From NCBI GenBank assembly GCA_963920525.1, contig OY986439.1:209281406-209345405 (forward strand): a DNA stretch of 64,000 bases, read 5' to 3'. The stretch's first letter is position 1. Each line of letters begins with the position of its first letter. A program made the position numbers and the translations under genes. This document shows, piece by piece, positions 21,412 to 34,237 of this stretch. The stretch is from Dichetophora obliterata. Its lineage: Eukaryota; Arthropoda; Insecta; Diptera; Sciomyzidae. The notes under the pieces are model-generated. The model saw nothing but the letters and a program-made list of their open reading frames with translations. It did no database searches and was not told where the DNA came from.

Positions 21412-22800
21412 AAGAATTTTCATAGATGTACGACATTTCCCATAAAAAAGGAGCAAACAATAAAGTTTCTTTGGGTTTCCCTGACTTATGGGCGGTAAAA
21501 GGGGGCTGTGCCAACATTTTCAAAAAATGTCATTTTGTTAATAGTCCATCTCGCATTTTAAAAAATCTTCAGTCGCGCCAGTAGTCAATTTTAAACATAA
21601 GCAAACATATTTTGACAGTTTGAACTAAATCGGACGGTTAATTTTGGAGTCTATAGAAAACATGCATTCAAGACTGTCTGAAATATGGCATTTTTATTGA
21701 TTTGCGGGTGGTTCAAGGAGGTGTGGCAACCTTTTTTTTAAACTATACCTAACTCGAATAAAAATTGGTAGGTGGTTAAAGGAGGTGTGACCTAGCAGTC
21801 AATTTTAATAAATTCTAAAAAGTGGGCGTATATATAATGTGACCACGCCCATTTTTAGTACAAGCAAAGAATTACAAATATTTTTAATTCAAAAAGTATT
21901 AAATTTATTGATTACAACATTTTTTAATATATTTTGTTTTACATTTTAATACAGTTCAAAAATTACAACGATATTTTATACCCTTGCAATTGATTCAATA
22001 CTATTGTGATATTATATTTAATTTTTAAGACATGCTGTATTATATTTCAATATAATTTTGTATTAAATGTAAATACATTTAAAATATTACAACGATATTT
22101 TATACCCTTTGGAATCAATTTGATACTATATTTAATATTATACCTAATTTTTAATACAAAATCAGTACTTAAAATTAATACAAGCTGAGCATTAAATTTC
22201 AATACTTTTTTATTAAAACTGAATTTTAATATTTGGCCAGTATTTAATTTTAATACAATTTTAGTGTAGTCATATATGTAAGCCCAAAAGTATTAAAATG
22301 TATTCTAAGATTTCTAACCGTGTACAAACTACATTACCAAATTTTAGTCTAATGCGATCAAAACCGTCTGAAATGTTGCATTTTTTATAATTCGTGGGGA
22401 GTAAAAAGGGGAGTGGCAAAAAATTTCCGTAAGCCATCTCATACTCAGAAACAATCTACTTCCAAAATTTCAGCTAATTCGGCACAGTAGTTTTTACAAC
22501 CAAAACCGTCTGAAATATAGTATTTTCATTGATTTGTGGGCGGGAAAGGGGGCGTGAAAACCCATTTTTTTACAGTTGCTTACAGCAACCATACAAATGA
22601 AATAACTAAGTTTAAGTTTTATACGACCAAACCCCTCTGAAATATGCAATTTTTATTGATTTGTGGGCAGTTAAAGAGGAGTGGCAAAAAATTCAATTTT
22701 TGATCCATCTCGAAACCATCTAGAGTTGGAAAACAATCTACTGCCAAAACTTCAGCTTAATCCGTTGAGTCGTTTATAAGTGATGAAGCTACCAACAAAC
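21412..22800. repeat. decayed repeats related to the 15.3-16.3 kb array
   Basis: Fragments such as CTGAAATATAGTATTTTCAT, TTGATTTGTGGGCGG and AAGGGGGCGTG recur near 21490, 21680, 22385, 22530 and 22660, in opposite orientation to the array at 15320-16270. Confidence 0.6.
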
Positions 22801-23738
22801 ACCATTTCATTTTTATTACTTATATATTAATAGGCAAACATCAAATGTTGTCGTACACTTTTTTGATATTAATTTTAGAATAAGGGCAATGAAACTTATA
22901 TCATTTGAAAGGTACTGCACTCTATATGTGCAAAATCATTTTAGATTTAAAATTTATGACTTCGGACCCGAAATATTAACGTTGAAAGTTTGTATTATTT
23001 TTAGTAAGGAATCTAAGGGCTAGGAAGAGGTAGAATGGTGAATGAGAAATCAAATGAAAGATGTGAATACACAGTATGATTAAATTTTAGATTGGTGACC
23101 TTCGACCTGAAATATGAGCGTAAGAAGAGCATTTATTAAATAAAAGCTAAACTGTAACAGATGGAAGAATATAATGTAAGAGGGAATTTTAGACATTGAT
23201 AAGGTGTGCAAAAAATACTTCCGACATTTTGCGCCATCTCTTAAGGATGCATATACAGTACAATAAGCATTTTTTTATGCAACAAGAGTAAATATATATT
23301 GTGATGGTGAAATTTGAAATTTCAAGTTTTGATTTTGCAAGCAAATATTTTGGCCATTTTTCAATCGATTTTCATCAAATTTTCTTTGGCTGAAAGATCA
23401 ATTTTTGACTTAACTAAATAAGAAAAGATTAACCGTTTTCTCACCGATTCAATGTATTATGTCGTTTTAAAAATACATCTAAAATATTCAGTTTTTGTTC
23501 TAAAAATAGGCCAAAAGTTTTTGTTGTTGTATATTTTTTCTTATAAAATTTTCTTTTTTCATACTCTTTCATATGACATATCATTTATTAGCAAAAATTG
23601 CTTCATTTTGACACAATGCAAAAAACAGTTTCTATCATCGAAAATCATGAGCTACCCCTATGATTTTTTTGATGAAAATTAAATTTTTCAAAATGTTGTT
23701 TTTATATTTTCTACAAAGCTCTACAGCTTAAAAAATAA
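22801..23738. repeat. dispersed repeat, copy A (left part)
   Basis: The last part (about 23500-23738) resembles 49500-49665: shared words include TTATTTGCAAAAATT, TTTGATTTTTTT and TTTTTATATTTTCTACAAA. The copy is split by the element at 23739-25502 and resumes at 25503. Confidence 0.6.
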
Positions 23739-24185
23739 CACAGTCCAACAAATTAAGACTTTTTGAATGGAACAGAATAGCGACCCCATAATTCTGAAAG
23801 GGTATGTTGAGTAGATCATTTTTGTAGAACAAACTTATGGTCCAGGACGTCTGAGTTTTTTTTTTAAGTGGGTTAAAGTTTTCATTTTTTGGTCGAAGGG
23901 AGCATTATACTATATAAACAAAAATGCTGTAAATTAATGTCTGAGAGAATTCTTATGATCAGAGTTGTATTGTGGAATTGTATGTATGAGGATTATTTTT
24001 GTAGAAGGTCTTAACCCTCTAACTGGTCTCTTTATGAGTCAATTTGACCCTTTTATCGAGAAAATCAAAAAATATCCTTTAAAAAAGGACATTTAAGGAT
24101 TAAAATATTCCACGAAAATGTTTGCCGAAAAATTTCAGTGGGGGTCACCAAAGACACCAATATTGTAAATAAAGCTCTTTACGCT

Positions 24186-24221
24186 TAATTAGATTAGATT
24201 AGATTAGATTAGATTAGATTG
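24186..24221. repeat. (ATTAG)n microsatellite
   Basis: Seven consecutive ATTAG units directly after the inner end of the left inverted repeat. Confidence 0.9.
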
Positions 24222-24301
24222 AACCTGAAGATCACAAGTCAGATACATGCTATTTCTGCGTAAATTACAAATTTGGTAGAAGCCAAAGGCACTACGCGAA
24301 A

Positions 24302-25014
24302 ATGACATACGAAGCAACAAATAATGTCATTTTACCAGAAGTGCGCTGTGAAGGTGTTCCGGTTCCTCAACCGCCTACACAGACATTTTCGGCCAATATG
24401 ACATACGCCAATACAGAAATAACATCGGCGGTTGAAAACATATCAGATATAAGTTACTTGCCTCTTGATTGCTTAAACATATGTCCTAATATGATAGACC
24501 AAGCTTATTTTGAAGATCTTGTAAGAGATTTAGGACTAACAAAAGAGAAAGCTGAAATATTATGTTCCAGATTGAAAAACAGGAATTTGATAAAAGCCGA
24601 TGTAAAAGTTACATCGCCAAGAAAAAGACACGCTGATCTGGAAAGTTATTTTAATAAATCAGAAGAACTTGTATACTGTTGCAGTATTGAAGAGGTTCTA
24701 AAATATCTAAAGCTTCCACTGGACTCTTCCGCTTGGCGACTATTTATAGATAGTTCAAAACACAGTTTAAAAGCAGTTTGACTGCACAATGGAAATCAGC
24801 ATCCATCAATACCGGTTGCGTATTCCACAAAAAAGGAGGAAACATACGAAAACATTTCAAATCTCTTAAATAAGATTGAATACTATAAATATAAATGGGA
24901 AGTATGCGCAGACTTCAAAATGATTGCAATATTCACTGGAATGCAAACAGGATACACAAAACATATGTGCTTTCTTTGTAAATGGGATTCACGTGCTACC
25001 AGCAGCCACTATTA
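24302..25014 (+). pseudogene. element-encoded protein of a family repeated across animal genomes, truncated
   Basis: An ATG at 24302 opens a frame of 159 codons to TGA at 24779-24781. The same frame then continues to a stop at about 25012. Conserved-looking stretches are DISYLPLDC, LGLTKEKAEILCSRLKNRNL, YFNKSEELVYCC, SAWRLFIDSSKHSLKA, then after the stop LHNGNQHPSIPVAYST, KWEVCADFKMI and GYTKHMCFLCKWDSR. I recognise this order from many unnamed animal proteins that appear in high copy number, usually over 600 residues long. Here the protein is cut after the CFLCKWDSR motif and interrupted by one stop. A nuclease role for the acidic residues is only a guess. It lies between 450 bp inverted repeats. 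Confidence 0.7.
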
Positions 25015-25502
25015 AAACAAAATTACATATAATTTTTTTATAGAAGTTGGTGAGTAATTTTACTAATTAAGCGTAAAGAGCTTTATTTACAATATTGGTG
25101 TCTTTGGTGACCCCCACTGAAATTATTCGGCAAACATTTTCGTGGAATATTTTAATCCTTAAATGTCCTTTTTTAAAGGATATTTTTTTATTTTCTCGAT
25201 AAAAGGGTCAAATTGACCCATAAAGAGACCAGTTAGAGGGTTAAGACCTTCTACAAAAATAATCCTCATACAATTCCACAATACAACTCTGATCATAAGA
25301 ATTCTCTCAGACATTAACTTACAGCATTTTTTTTTATATAGTATAATGCTCCCTTCGACCAAAAAATTAAAACTTTAACCCACTGTAAAAAAAAACTCAG
25401 ACGTGCTGGACCATAAGTTTGTTCTACAAAAATGATCTACTCAACATACCCTTTCAGAATTATAGGGTCGCTATTCTGTTCCAAAAATGCTGTTGGACTG
25501 TG

Positions 25503-26099
25503 TAATTTCTGTAAAAAAATTTTCAAATATTTCAAACCACTCCAAAGTTATATACACAAATCTATGTTTTAAGCCATTTCGTTGTATATAAAAATAGGCG
25601 TAGGAGAAACAACTCTTCCGTGTTTCTGAACCGATTTTGATAATTTTTTAAATAAATTAGAGAAGGGAGAATTAGTTAATCGAATAGTTATGTGACCTTT
25701 GACCTGAAATATGAGCATTAAAAGAATATTTCTGAAGTAAAACCTTAACTATAAGAAATGGAAGAACATGGCGTAGGTGGAAATTTTAGATATTAATACA
25801 ATGTAGGGAAAACATTTTTCACTATCTCTTACCAATACCCACAATAAGCATTTTTATAGTACATTTTTTATTTTACAAATAGTAAATTCTGAAAAATTTT
25901 GATATAAAAGTTATGACGATATCTCGAAAACTGTTGTTTTCTCTCGAAACTTAAGATTTTCTTAGTACAACACATTTTCTTCTCAAGGCAAGGTCAATGC
26001 CTCAGAATGGGAAAAACGATTGAAATTTCAGAAAGTTGGTCGAATTTCGACCACATGCGATACTAGTATAAATTAATACGTGAACATTAAAAGTTTTCG
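25503..26099. repeat. dispersed repeat, copy A (right part)
   Basis: Continuation of the repeat split at 23738; no coding content recognised. Confidence 0.45.
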
Positions 26100-26860
26100 T
26101 ACGTTTTATGATGAAAACCACGCCTATGTCTTATACAATGTAACTGTATCAAAACAATAAAATCTCTGAAAAATTTATTCATTTATGTAGGTACTTGGAA
26201 TTTTGCACATAAGCTTCGAGGTAAAATATTCATAAAAAATTAAAAATCGGATAAAAACCACGCCTACCTCTCCTACAATGTGACTTTATCAAATCAGTAA
26301 AATCTCTTAAAATGCCACAAAAATGTATGTAGTAACATGGAACTTTGCCCATAAGCTCTGGTCGCAAAATTCACCATATTTGTCAAAATCATATGAAAAC
26401 CACGCCAACTTCCCATACAAAGTTACTTTAACAAAATGGTAATAAGTTTTTAAATGCCACAAAAATGAATGTAATGACTTGAAATTTTGCCTATAAGCTC
26501 TGGTCACAAAATTCACCCTTTTTGTCAAAATCATATGAAAACCACGCCTACTTCCTCCCATACAAAGTGACTTTAACAAATTGGTAATACGTCTTTAAAT
26601 GCCACAAAAACGAATGTAATGACTTGAAATTTTTCACATAAGCTTTGGTCTCAAATATTCACCATATATTTTGAATTTGTTAAAATAGTATAAAAACCAC
26701 GCCTATCTCCCAAGATTTAAAGATTTCGGAGAAGTTTATTTAAATTGATTAACATTATGCACTATACTAAGAATATTAAAATTCACTTTAAGTTTGAAAT
26801 TTTAGTAAAATCGTATAATAAATCGGACAACCTCCCATACAAAGGGACCTCATCAAAGAA
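26100..26860. repeat. tandem repeat of about 140-155 bp
   Basis: AAAACCACGCC followed by CTTCCCATACAAAGTGACTT, AAATGCCACAAAAATG and TGGAACTTTGCCCATAAGC recurs near 26115, 26256, 26397, 26540 and 26695. Confidence 0.8.
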
Positions 26861-27228
26861 GCATAGCTTTTATAAATTCCACAAAAATGTGCGTATTAAC
26901 AGCATACTTAACTTATAATCTTTTATATCTTTAACGTGTTCTGCATTGAAGTTTTGGTTAAAATAAAATAGTCATAACAAAACAAAGTAGAAATAACATA
27001 ATAGTGCATAAAAATCCTAAATCATAGAAAATTCACATAATAAATTGCAAGGTTTTTAAAAAAGGGCACACTTTTTTACATTCTTATGAAGCAATATTAG
27101 TTTCTATGGAATAACATTTTGTCTAATTACTTAAATTATAAAAAATTTAACCATCAAAGTAGGTTTGTAAAACCATATTGAAACAAATTCTTAAAAAATG
27201 TACGCTATTAGCAGAATTTTTTTATGTA
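26861..27228. other. non-coding intronic DNA
   Basis: AT-rich; nothing recognised. Confidence 0.45.
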
Positions 27229-27243
27229 TTTTTGTTCAATAAG
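27229..27243. repeat. 15 bp target-site duplication, left copy
   Basis: TTTTTGTTCAATAAG, identical to 27575-27589. Confidence 0.88.
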
Positions 27244-27574
27244 TGGCGGCCGTAGCCTAGTGGGTAGAGTGCGTGGCTCCTAAGCTAAAAAACTGCGGTA
27301 GCCCGGGTTCAATTCCAGCTCAGACAGAAAGTTTTTTCAATTGAATTAATTTTTCTGTTCGGTCGTCACCTCCCTGCAGACAATGGCAAACCTCAGAGAG
27401 TAAAAATTGCCATGCAAAGCTTCTTGAGAACATAAGCCGTTCGGAGTCAGCATTAAGCACGTAGGTCCAGTTCTCGGTCATTTGTGATCAAACATTTAAC
27501 AACACGCACAACACAATTGATCAATAGAAGCTAGGTCAAAGTCCTTCCAAGGGCTGAAATGGCCAGTTTATTTT
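27244..27574 (+). mobile_element. tRNA-derived SINE, family C, with perfect 15 bp duplication
   Basis: The head TGGCGGCCGTAGCCTAGTGG contains an A box (TAGCCTAGTGG), and GGTTCAATTCC is the B box. The body contains AAAATTGCCATGCAAAGCTT, GCCGTTCGGAGTCAGC and GTAGGTCC, words I know from a common insect SINE body. It ends in a T-run and is flanked by identical TTTTTGTTCAATAAG copies, so it is a fairly young insertion. Confidence 0.9.
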
Positions 27575-27589
27575 TTTTTGTTCAATAAG

Positions 27590-29029
27590 CTTATTGCATT
27601 TCACTTATCTAAATAAACTAGTTTAAGGATATTGTTTCAAAAAACTGCAGTGTCAAATTATCAAAAATTTTTATATAAATTTTATATAAAAAAATTTCTA
27701 CAACGCGTCATATTGACACGTTTTTAAAAATAAAAAAAATGCAACAACTGTGAGATTGCAAAATAATAAAAAAATCACGATCGCAAAAACATTAACAACA
27801 CATGCAATGCAATACACTTACACGAATATCATCGTTATAATTAATAGGACGACACACACAAACACATAAGCACCACAAACCCGCCCAACCTTTAACCAAC
27901 TGATGGCATGCTGCTTGCCAAGCAGCAGCAAAAAAAAAAAAAACACCAACAATAAAGCGGCTTCATAAATACCAACACATTATGGCGGGCATTAGCGATT
28001 GCATCTGTTTGTATGTTTGCTTGTATGTGTTAAAATTTTACAGCAGTTGGAGTAAAATTTGCAATTAATTATTTCATGTATGTATTTTTATGTGCGTGTG
28101 AATGGTTATGTTAATATGCACTGATATAAATGTGTGTGCGGTTTTAAAATTTAAAAATCAACATTTGTTTCGAATGTGTGCAATGAGTCAATGTTGTTGG
28201 CACGGATTTAAAGCACTATTAGAAAGAGGCTTATATGGAAAAAATATTAAGAAACGTAACTTTAGAATTCAGAGTATAATTAAAAAATGCAAAAAGCTTT
28301 TATGTGCTTTCAAAGTGTAAACTTACAGTGGACGCCAGTTACTATGCATTGTTGCTTAAAACGTTCAGTAAACAAAGCAGCCTAATTTCTTACTCTGCTA
28401 AAGTAATAAATATTGTAATTATGTATATATTAAAATACATTTAATTTTCTTGAATGATTTTCAAACTTAATTAAAAGCTCATTTCAGAACTGACTTCTCC
28501 TTAAACATTATCATAAAATTCAAACATCTTTTTATAAGCTCTTTAGCTGAACGCATTAAACATAAATTTTTAACTTTTCATATGCATTTTAAATTAGTGG
28601 GAACGTAGAGTTGTTTGCACACACATAAGCTGTTTAACACCCGCATCTGCGCTACGCTTTAAATATAATAAAATAATATAAATAATATAATAAAAAGCAA
28701 GCATAGCTTCTTTGAATGTTGAATGTTGTTTTTAGTTGTCTACCTCTTAGTTTTTGAGCCTTATTGTTAGATCCTAGTCGAAGCTTGTTGCCGCAAAACA
28801 CTTAAAAGGATCATGAAATAAATTATTTAAAATGCTTAGTGAAAGAAAAAACTTTTATAGCTTTAGATATAAGCTGCGAGCTTGTCAACTTGCAAAGCTT
28901 AAAAGCTGAAACTAAGGCACTTAATGTCACAGCAAGAAAAAAATGCGATCAATGTGAAGTAGCAACTTTAAGCTCTGGTTAAAAGTATTTTTTGTTTTTG
29001 TTATGGTTCTTCTTTTTTTTACAGCTATA
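27590..29029. other. non-coding intronic DNA
   Basis: No exon recognised. An A-run of 14 sits at 27930-27943. Confidence 0.45.
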
Positions 29030-31270
29030 GACAGCATTTAAGAAATAAAAACGTGTTTAGTAAAACGTGCATTACAGCGAAATGTTAAAATATACCTTGT
29101 TTATTTCATACTTTTCCTAAAAAATATTATGTAAACAAAAAGCAAAATCCTTAAAATTGACTTCATTGCAAAAACTGCAAAAATTGACCTCTAAAATTAC
29201 TGATTACAAAAATTTCCCATGTGGGAAGTTTTCTAAATTTCATTGAATTCATTCAAGATTTGTTAACTCGCTATGCGGGATTAAATTGACTAGTTTTATG
29301 TTTTCCAGTTTCTATTACTGTACTCTATTTCTGCTATAAGCCGATATAAAAAAAAAATACATAAATAATTTATAGTAAAATGCTTATTTCATCTTTACAC
29401 CTTATGAGGTAGTGAGAGTTAATAAAATAAAACCGTTGTTAAATAAATTATGAATAACAGTAAATTGCTAAAATATACCTTGTTTATTTCTTACTTTTCC
29501 TGAAACATATGCTCTATAAAAAATAAAAATGCTAGAAATTGCCCGCCTTAAAGTTAAAATACAGTATAAGTTAAAAAAATGCTGATTTTAAAAATTTCCC
29601 ACAAAATTTCCCAAGTGGGAAATTTTACAAATTTTAATAAAATTATTCATGATTTGATAACGTACACTATGCAGGAAAAAATTTACCAGTTTTAAGTTTT
29701 CCAGCTTCTGCTGCTGTACTGTATTTTTATTATAAACGTATTTAACACAATAATATTGTTTATCATAGAATGCTCGCTTCACCCTTACGCTTTATAAGGT
29801 AATGGAAATTAAAGCTTTCACAAACATATAAATACATATTTAACCCATACATTAACTTATATGTATATTCGGGCAGCGTATTCGGCCGAAATTGTTAGCA
29901 GGAAAAATATTCGAGTTGGGTCCTTTTCGCAGAATTTCAAAATCTTGAAAAAATCTTTAAATAAAAAAAAACTTGAAAAAAAAATCTTGAAACTTTAATT
30001 GTATTCTTTAATTGAAAATTTGATACTGTTTCGAAAAGCGTCCAATTTCGAAAGAAGTATCAAATTTTGGAATAATGTCAAATTTCGGAAATAATCAAAA
30101 TAATGAATAATTGTCAAGTCACAGAAATTCTCAAATTTTGAAACAAATGTCAAATTGTCCAATTATTTAAAAAAGTTTCAAATTTCAAAAAGTGTCAAAT
30201 ATCAAAAAAAAAAAAAAAAGTGTAAAATTTGGAATAAGTGCCAAAATTTAGAAAAATTGTCAAATTTCGAAAAGTACAAGTTCTGCAAAAAATGTAATAT
30301 TTAATTTTGAATAAGTGCCAATTTCGAAAAGTGACAAATTTTGCAAAAAAATATCAAATTTTAAAAAATATGTGTTCATAAATGGACAAAAAGCCACCAC
30401 ATCCTCGTCGTTTGTCTGGATGACGCTAAGTGTGGGACCATAAATATTTAAAAAATTTATAATTTTGCCAAAATTAGACACTTCCGTTTTTTTCTCGAAA
30501 TTATAAATTTTAATCGAAAGAACAACATTTCTTAAAATTTCAAGATTTTTTCAAGATTTATGCATATTTTGTGTTTTCTAAATTTTTTTGAAGATATTCG
30601 TTCCAAGATTTTTCTTTTCAAGATTTCGTTTTCAAGATTTTGTTTTTAAGATTATTTTTTTCTAGATTTTGATTGTTTTAAGATTTTGACCTTCAAGCAT
30701 TCGGACCGCTCCCAAAATGTTCAATTTGCTTTATAAAGGGTTAAGAAATGGAAGACTCGAATATTTCTAATTCATTTCTTATAGTTTATGAAACACATCT
30801 TTTAATCATAACAAAAGTTTAAAATGCTTAGGCTGCAGCTAAATTATATGATAAGTTTCGAAATGACGGTTTTTAAGACTTTCAATAAAAATTTCAAATT
30901 CGAAAATTTTGCAAAATTTCAATTAAAATGAGTTTTCAGGTTTCCTTTTTTATTTTTATACTAAACTTCAAAATGAGTTTATAAACAATTTTTTTCCTTT
31001 CGTAGCTATAGGTAGGTATTTAAAAATAAAATAGTTGTTAGTCAAATTTGTTGCACAAATAAAATGTTGGAGTAGTCCTTGTCAAGCTCTTACCCCTTGT
31101 GAACAACTTTTTGTAGAATAGAATAGGCTTAAAATACTTAAATGGCTGCTATTTTTAATAAACGGCTGCAAAAATTACTGATTTGAAAAATTTCCCAAAA
31201 AATTTCCCTTGTGGGAAATTTTGCGAATTTCATTTAAATCGTGTGAAATTGTGTTGACAAGGAAAACTAT
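29030..31270. repeat. three-unit repeat (about 380 bp) split by a fold-back region
   Basis: Units at about 29060-29440, 29450-29830 and 30740-31260 share TATACCTTGTTTATTTC-like starts and an AATTTCCCAAAAAATTTCCC then GGGAAATTT hairpin. Units two and three are separated by 29875-30730. Confidence 0.65.
29875..30730. repeat. fold-back-like region of TCAAATTTCGAAA and CAAGATTTT motifs
   Basis: The centre (30000-30370) is a degenerate array of TGTCAAATTTCGAAAA-type words. Left of it lie AAAATCTTGAAA motifs (29938-29995), and right of it the complementary TTTCAAGATTTT motifs (30535-30700). The arms can pair. No clear ends or duplication. Confidence 0.55.
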
Positions 31271-32279
31271 AGTTTTTATTCATGTCTTTCAGCTAGAACG
31301 TAGATATTAAGAACCGAAACTGTTCCCTGTTGCTTGTGTTTGTTTAAAAATCTTGTTAGAGAAAAATTTTAACTTTGCAAAAGAACAAAGCATAAACTAA
31401 TATAGAAGTATTAATATATATTACATAGTAGTAAGCTTTACAAAACATAAACTAATATAATAGATAAAATAATATTAAATGAAAAAACATTTACAATTTG
31501 GTTTCAAATTAATTCACAATTACTGACTCGTAATAATGTTCAAAAATAAAAAGTACTATTTCAGTGCTCCAAAACCATTTCACAAAGTATTCTCTTAATC
31601 TTTAAAAACGATATATTATTTTATGAGTACTAAGCTTCGTCGGTCTATTCTTTCTGCTGAAAGACAATTCACACACACACACACACACAAACATGCTTAC
31701 TTATTCTTCAAAGAAATTCAGAAATTTACTAAAGCACATCAAGAACATCCTGAGCAATGCATTTGCAACAAAAGCATAGCCGACAATGTACTAGAATATT
31801 TTATATAAATGAAATTGCAAAATAAATAAGGAAAAACGAAACAACAACGGTTAAAACAAAGAAAGAACTAGGTTAAAGTCATAAAAAGGATGCCACAATG
31901 TTTGCTCAACGCTAAGTGTTGCTTTTTGTGAAAATACCATGCTTTAACTGAACTACAAACTGAAAACTTAGAGAGCAAAGATTAAGATGAAGGCATTAAT
32001 TTTGTATGAAAGAATGGTAAATTCAAACATTTCTGACATAACTAAGAAAAATATGTTGCACACTTTTAGACAAATTGTTTTTTATTTTTTTTTTTTTTTT
32101 GTAAGTTATGTTAGAGCTTTGTGTGAAAGTCTTAAGGACGAATTTAACATATCTTTACTAAAATAATTTTTCTGTAAACACATTGTTTTAAAACGAAAAA
32201 TTAAAAAAAAAAACAAATGCATTAGTATTGTTATACATGACAACTTTGCTCAGCCTAAAAGTATGCAATGAATATAAGT
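31271..32279. other. non-coding intronic DNA
   Basis: A (CA)n tract at 31670-31689 and a T-run near 32080-32100. The 61-codon ORF over the CA tract is not considered a gene. Confidence 0.45.
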
Positions 32280-33379
32280 CAGCAATTTCATTTTTAACGT
32301 ACTGGCCGCCTTAGGGAATGATCATCTCCGATTTGGGTGAAATTTTTCAAGGAGCATCACTGACGGAAAAAAAACTTGATTTGGAGGAAAAAGTTTGGTG
32401 TGATTTTTGACGGAGTTACAGGGTGCACAGAATTGACAAAATTCGGCAAAAACGTTAAAAATCGATTTTTACTAAAATTCGTATCTCAAACATTTTTTCC
32501 GAATGTTGAGTTTGAACTAACGTTGAAAAGGTTATTTCCCAAAAATAGTTTTGGGAAATTCTGATGGTTGGGGGTCCCATCCCTTGCGGTAAGGTAATTC
32601 ATTTCGATGTGGGGATCCGAGGAAAATTATTTAATTTTTAAACCCAAAAAAAAAAAAAAAATAAAAAAGTAAAAAATAATTAAAAAAAAAAAAAATTTAA
32701 ATAAAAATTTGGGATGTTTTGATGGTTGAGGGTTCCATCCCTTGCGGTATAAATTTCGATGTGGGGAAGCGAGGAACCCTTTAATTTTTATTAAAAAAAA
32801 ATTAATTAAAAATTTGAGAAATTCTGATGCTTGGGGTTCCATCCCTTGCGGTAAGGTAATTAATTGCGAGGTAGGGATGTGAGGTACACCATTTAATTAA
32901 ATGTAATAAATTTTTTTCTTAAAGCCGGTAAAATAACCTTTGCAAAAATACACAAATCAGGCTGGGGACTCAATAGATTAATGAGATATGGTTTTTAATG
33001 AGATACAAATATTTTAAATGGTGTTCCTCGCATCCCTACATCGAAATAAATTACCTTACCGCAAGGGATGGAACCACAATAATTTCATAAAATTATTTTT
33101 GGATTAAAGTCCATTTATTAACCTTTTAACTGTAGTTCAAACTTAACATTCGGCTAAGAAATGTTTGAGATATGACTTTGAGTAAAAATCTACTTTCGAC
33201 ATATGTGCCGATTTTTGTCAATTTTGTGCACCCTGTAACTCCACCAAACGTTTTTCCTCTAAATTTAGATTTAGTATTTCCGTCAGTGATGCTTCAAGCA
33301 AAATTTCACTCAAATCTTGGATGGTCATTCATTCCGTAATTTTTATTTTTCCGGTACGTTTAAAATGAAATTGCTGAAA
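32280..33379. mobile_element. fold-back element with CAGCAATTTCATTTTTAACG ends
   Basis: The left arm (32280-32575) and right arm (about 33110-33379) are inverted copies, sharing AGCATCACTGACGGAAA, GGTGCACAGAATTGACAAAA-like and AAGGTTATTT words. Between them the block GTTCCATCCCTTGCGGTAAG, GTAATT and GATGTGGGGA occurs three times directly (about 32560, 32720, 32825) and once inverted (about 33025-33075). No transposase ORF. A lone copy of the right end lies at 39165-39300. Confidence 0.82.
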
Positions 33380-34237
33380 TGCTTTTGAATAACGAGAATG
33401 CTAACAAGGAATGGGTCTTAATATACATAAATATTAATATATATACATGTACATAAGTTTATACAAGTGAATGTACACTATCTGCAACTACCTCAAATCT
33501 TGCTTGAGTCGTTCTATTATCGAGATTCTTATATTTGCAGCTCAGCATGTTTCGCATATCTTTTTTTAATGTCTTTATTAATTCATGTCAAAGTAAAATG
33601 AATCTTATTTGGGGCAGCTACAAAATAGCAGCAGTGCCACATAATTATGATCCTATTACATGCTTAAAACACCCGTTGCGTGGCATGAATGTTGCTTTAT
33701 TTTTATCGTGTGAATTGTCGCCTTTTTGCTACACCACAGCGGAGTATCTTATTATAACAGAAATATTTGGTAACATTACCTCAAGAAGACGACAAAGAAA
33801 AAAAAAACAGGTAGCAAAAACACTAAAACGTAGCAGAAAGCATTATTATTGCATAAACTGTAAGCATAAATCAAGATGTGAACATTAGCTAACGGCGTGA
33901 AAACCCAAAATGTACCCATACTACAGCATTAAGCTACTAGGCTGTTCTCAAACTAGGCCACAAAGTAACCTTATAGCAGGGAAGTGATGCTAAAATAGGT
34001 GTTTAAAAAACATACATGTATTGTGTAAATAAATATATTATATGGTGTAGATATATCAAAGGATATGGTTATTTAAACAGTGTATTGAAAAGAAATATAC
34101 TCGCAAATGTATGAGATTTACAAGCGCCTAAAAGTATGCTGCATGCAGCGCCAAATTTTTGATTGCTTTTCGCAGAAATCTTTTGTTTGTTTTTTGAAGA
34201 AACCATATGTTATAAAGTCATATTTCAAACAACACAC
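33380..34237. other. non-coding intronic DNA with an unrecognised ORF
   Basis: A 117-codon + strand frame at 33535-33888 has mixed composition, no recognised domain and a Lys/Arg-rich end driven by an A-run. It is left unannotated as a gene. Confidence 0.4.

Larger units (their letters stand above)
23739..25502. mobile_element. element with 440-454 bp terminal inverted repeats and TAA duplication
   Basis: The left arm (23739-24192) and right arm (25063-25502) are near-identical inverted copies, beginning CACAGTCCAACA and ending inside with ACGCTTAATTAG. Both sides are flanked by TAA (23736-23738, 25503-25505). The related repeat at about 49645-49665 has the same flanks joined through a single TAA, which looks like the unoccupied site. 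The 870 bp centre holds an (ATTAG)n tract and a decayed ORF. A 3 bp TWA duplication occurs in PIF/Harbinger-like elements, but the superfamily is not assigned. Confidence 0.9.

Noticed and set aside
24000..25362. Minus ORF at 25159-25362 as a gene
   Set aside because: It lies wholly in the right inverted repeat and has no conserved motif.
33535..33888. 117-codon + strand ORF
   Set aside because: No recognisable domain or splice context; chance length is plausible in a 19 kb intron.
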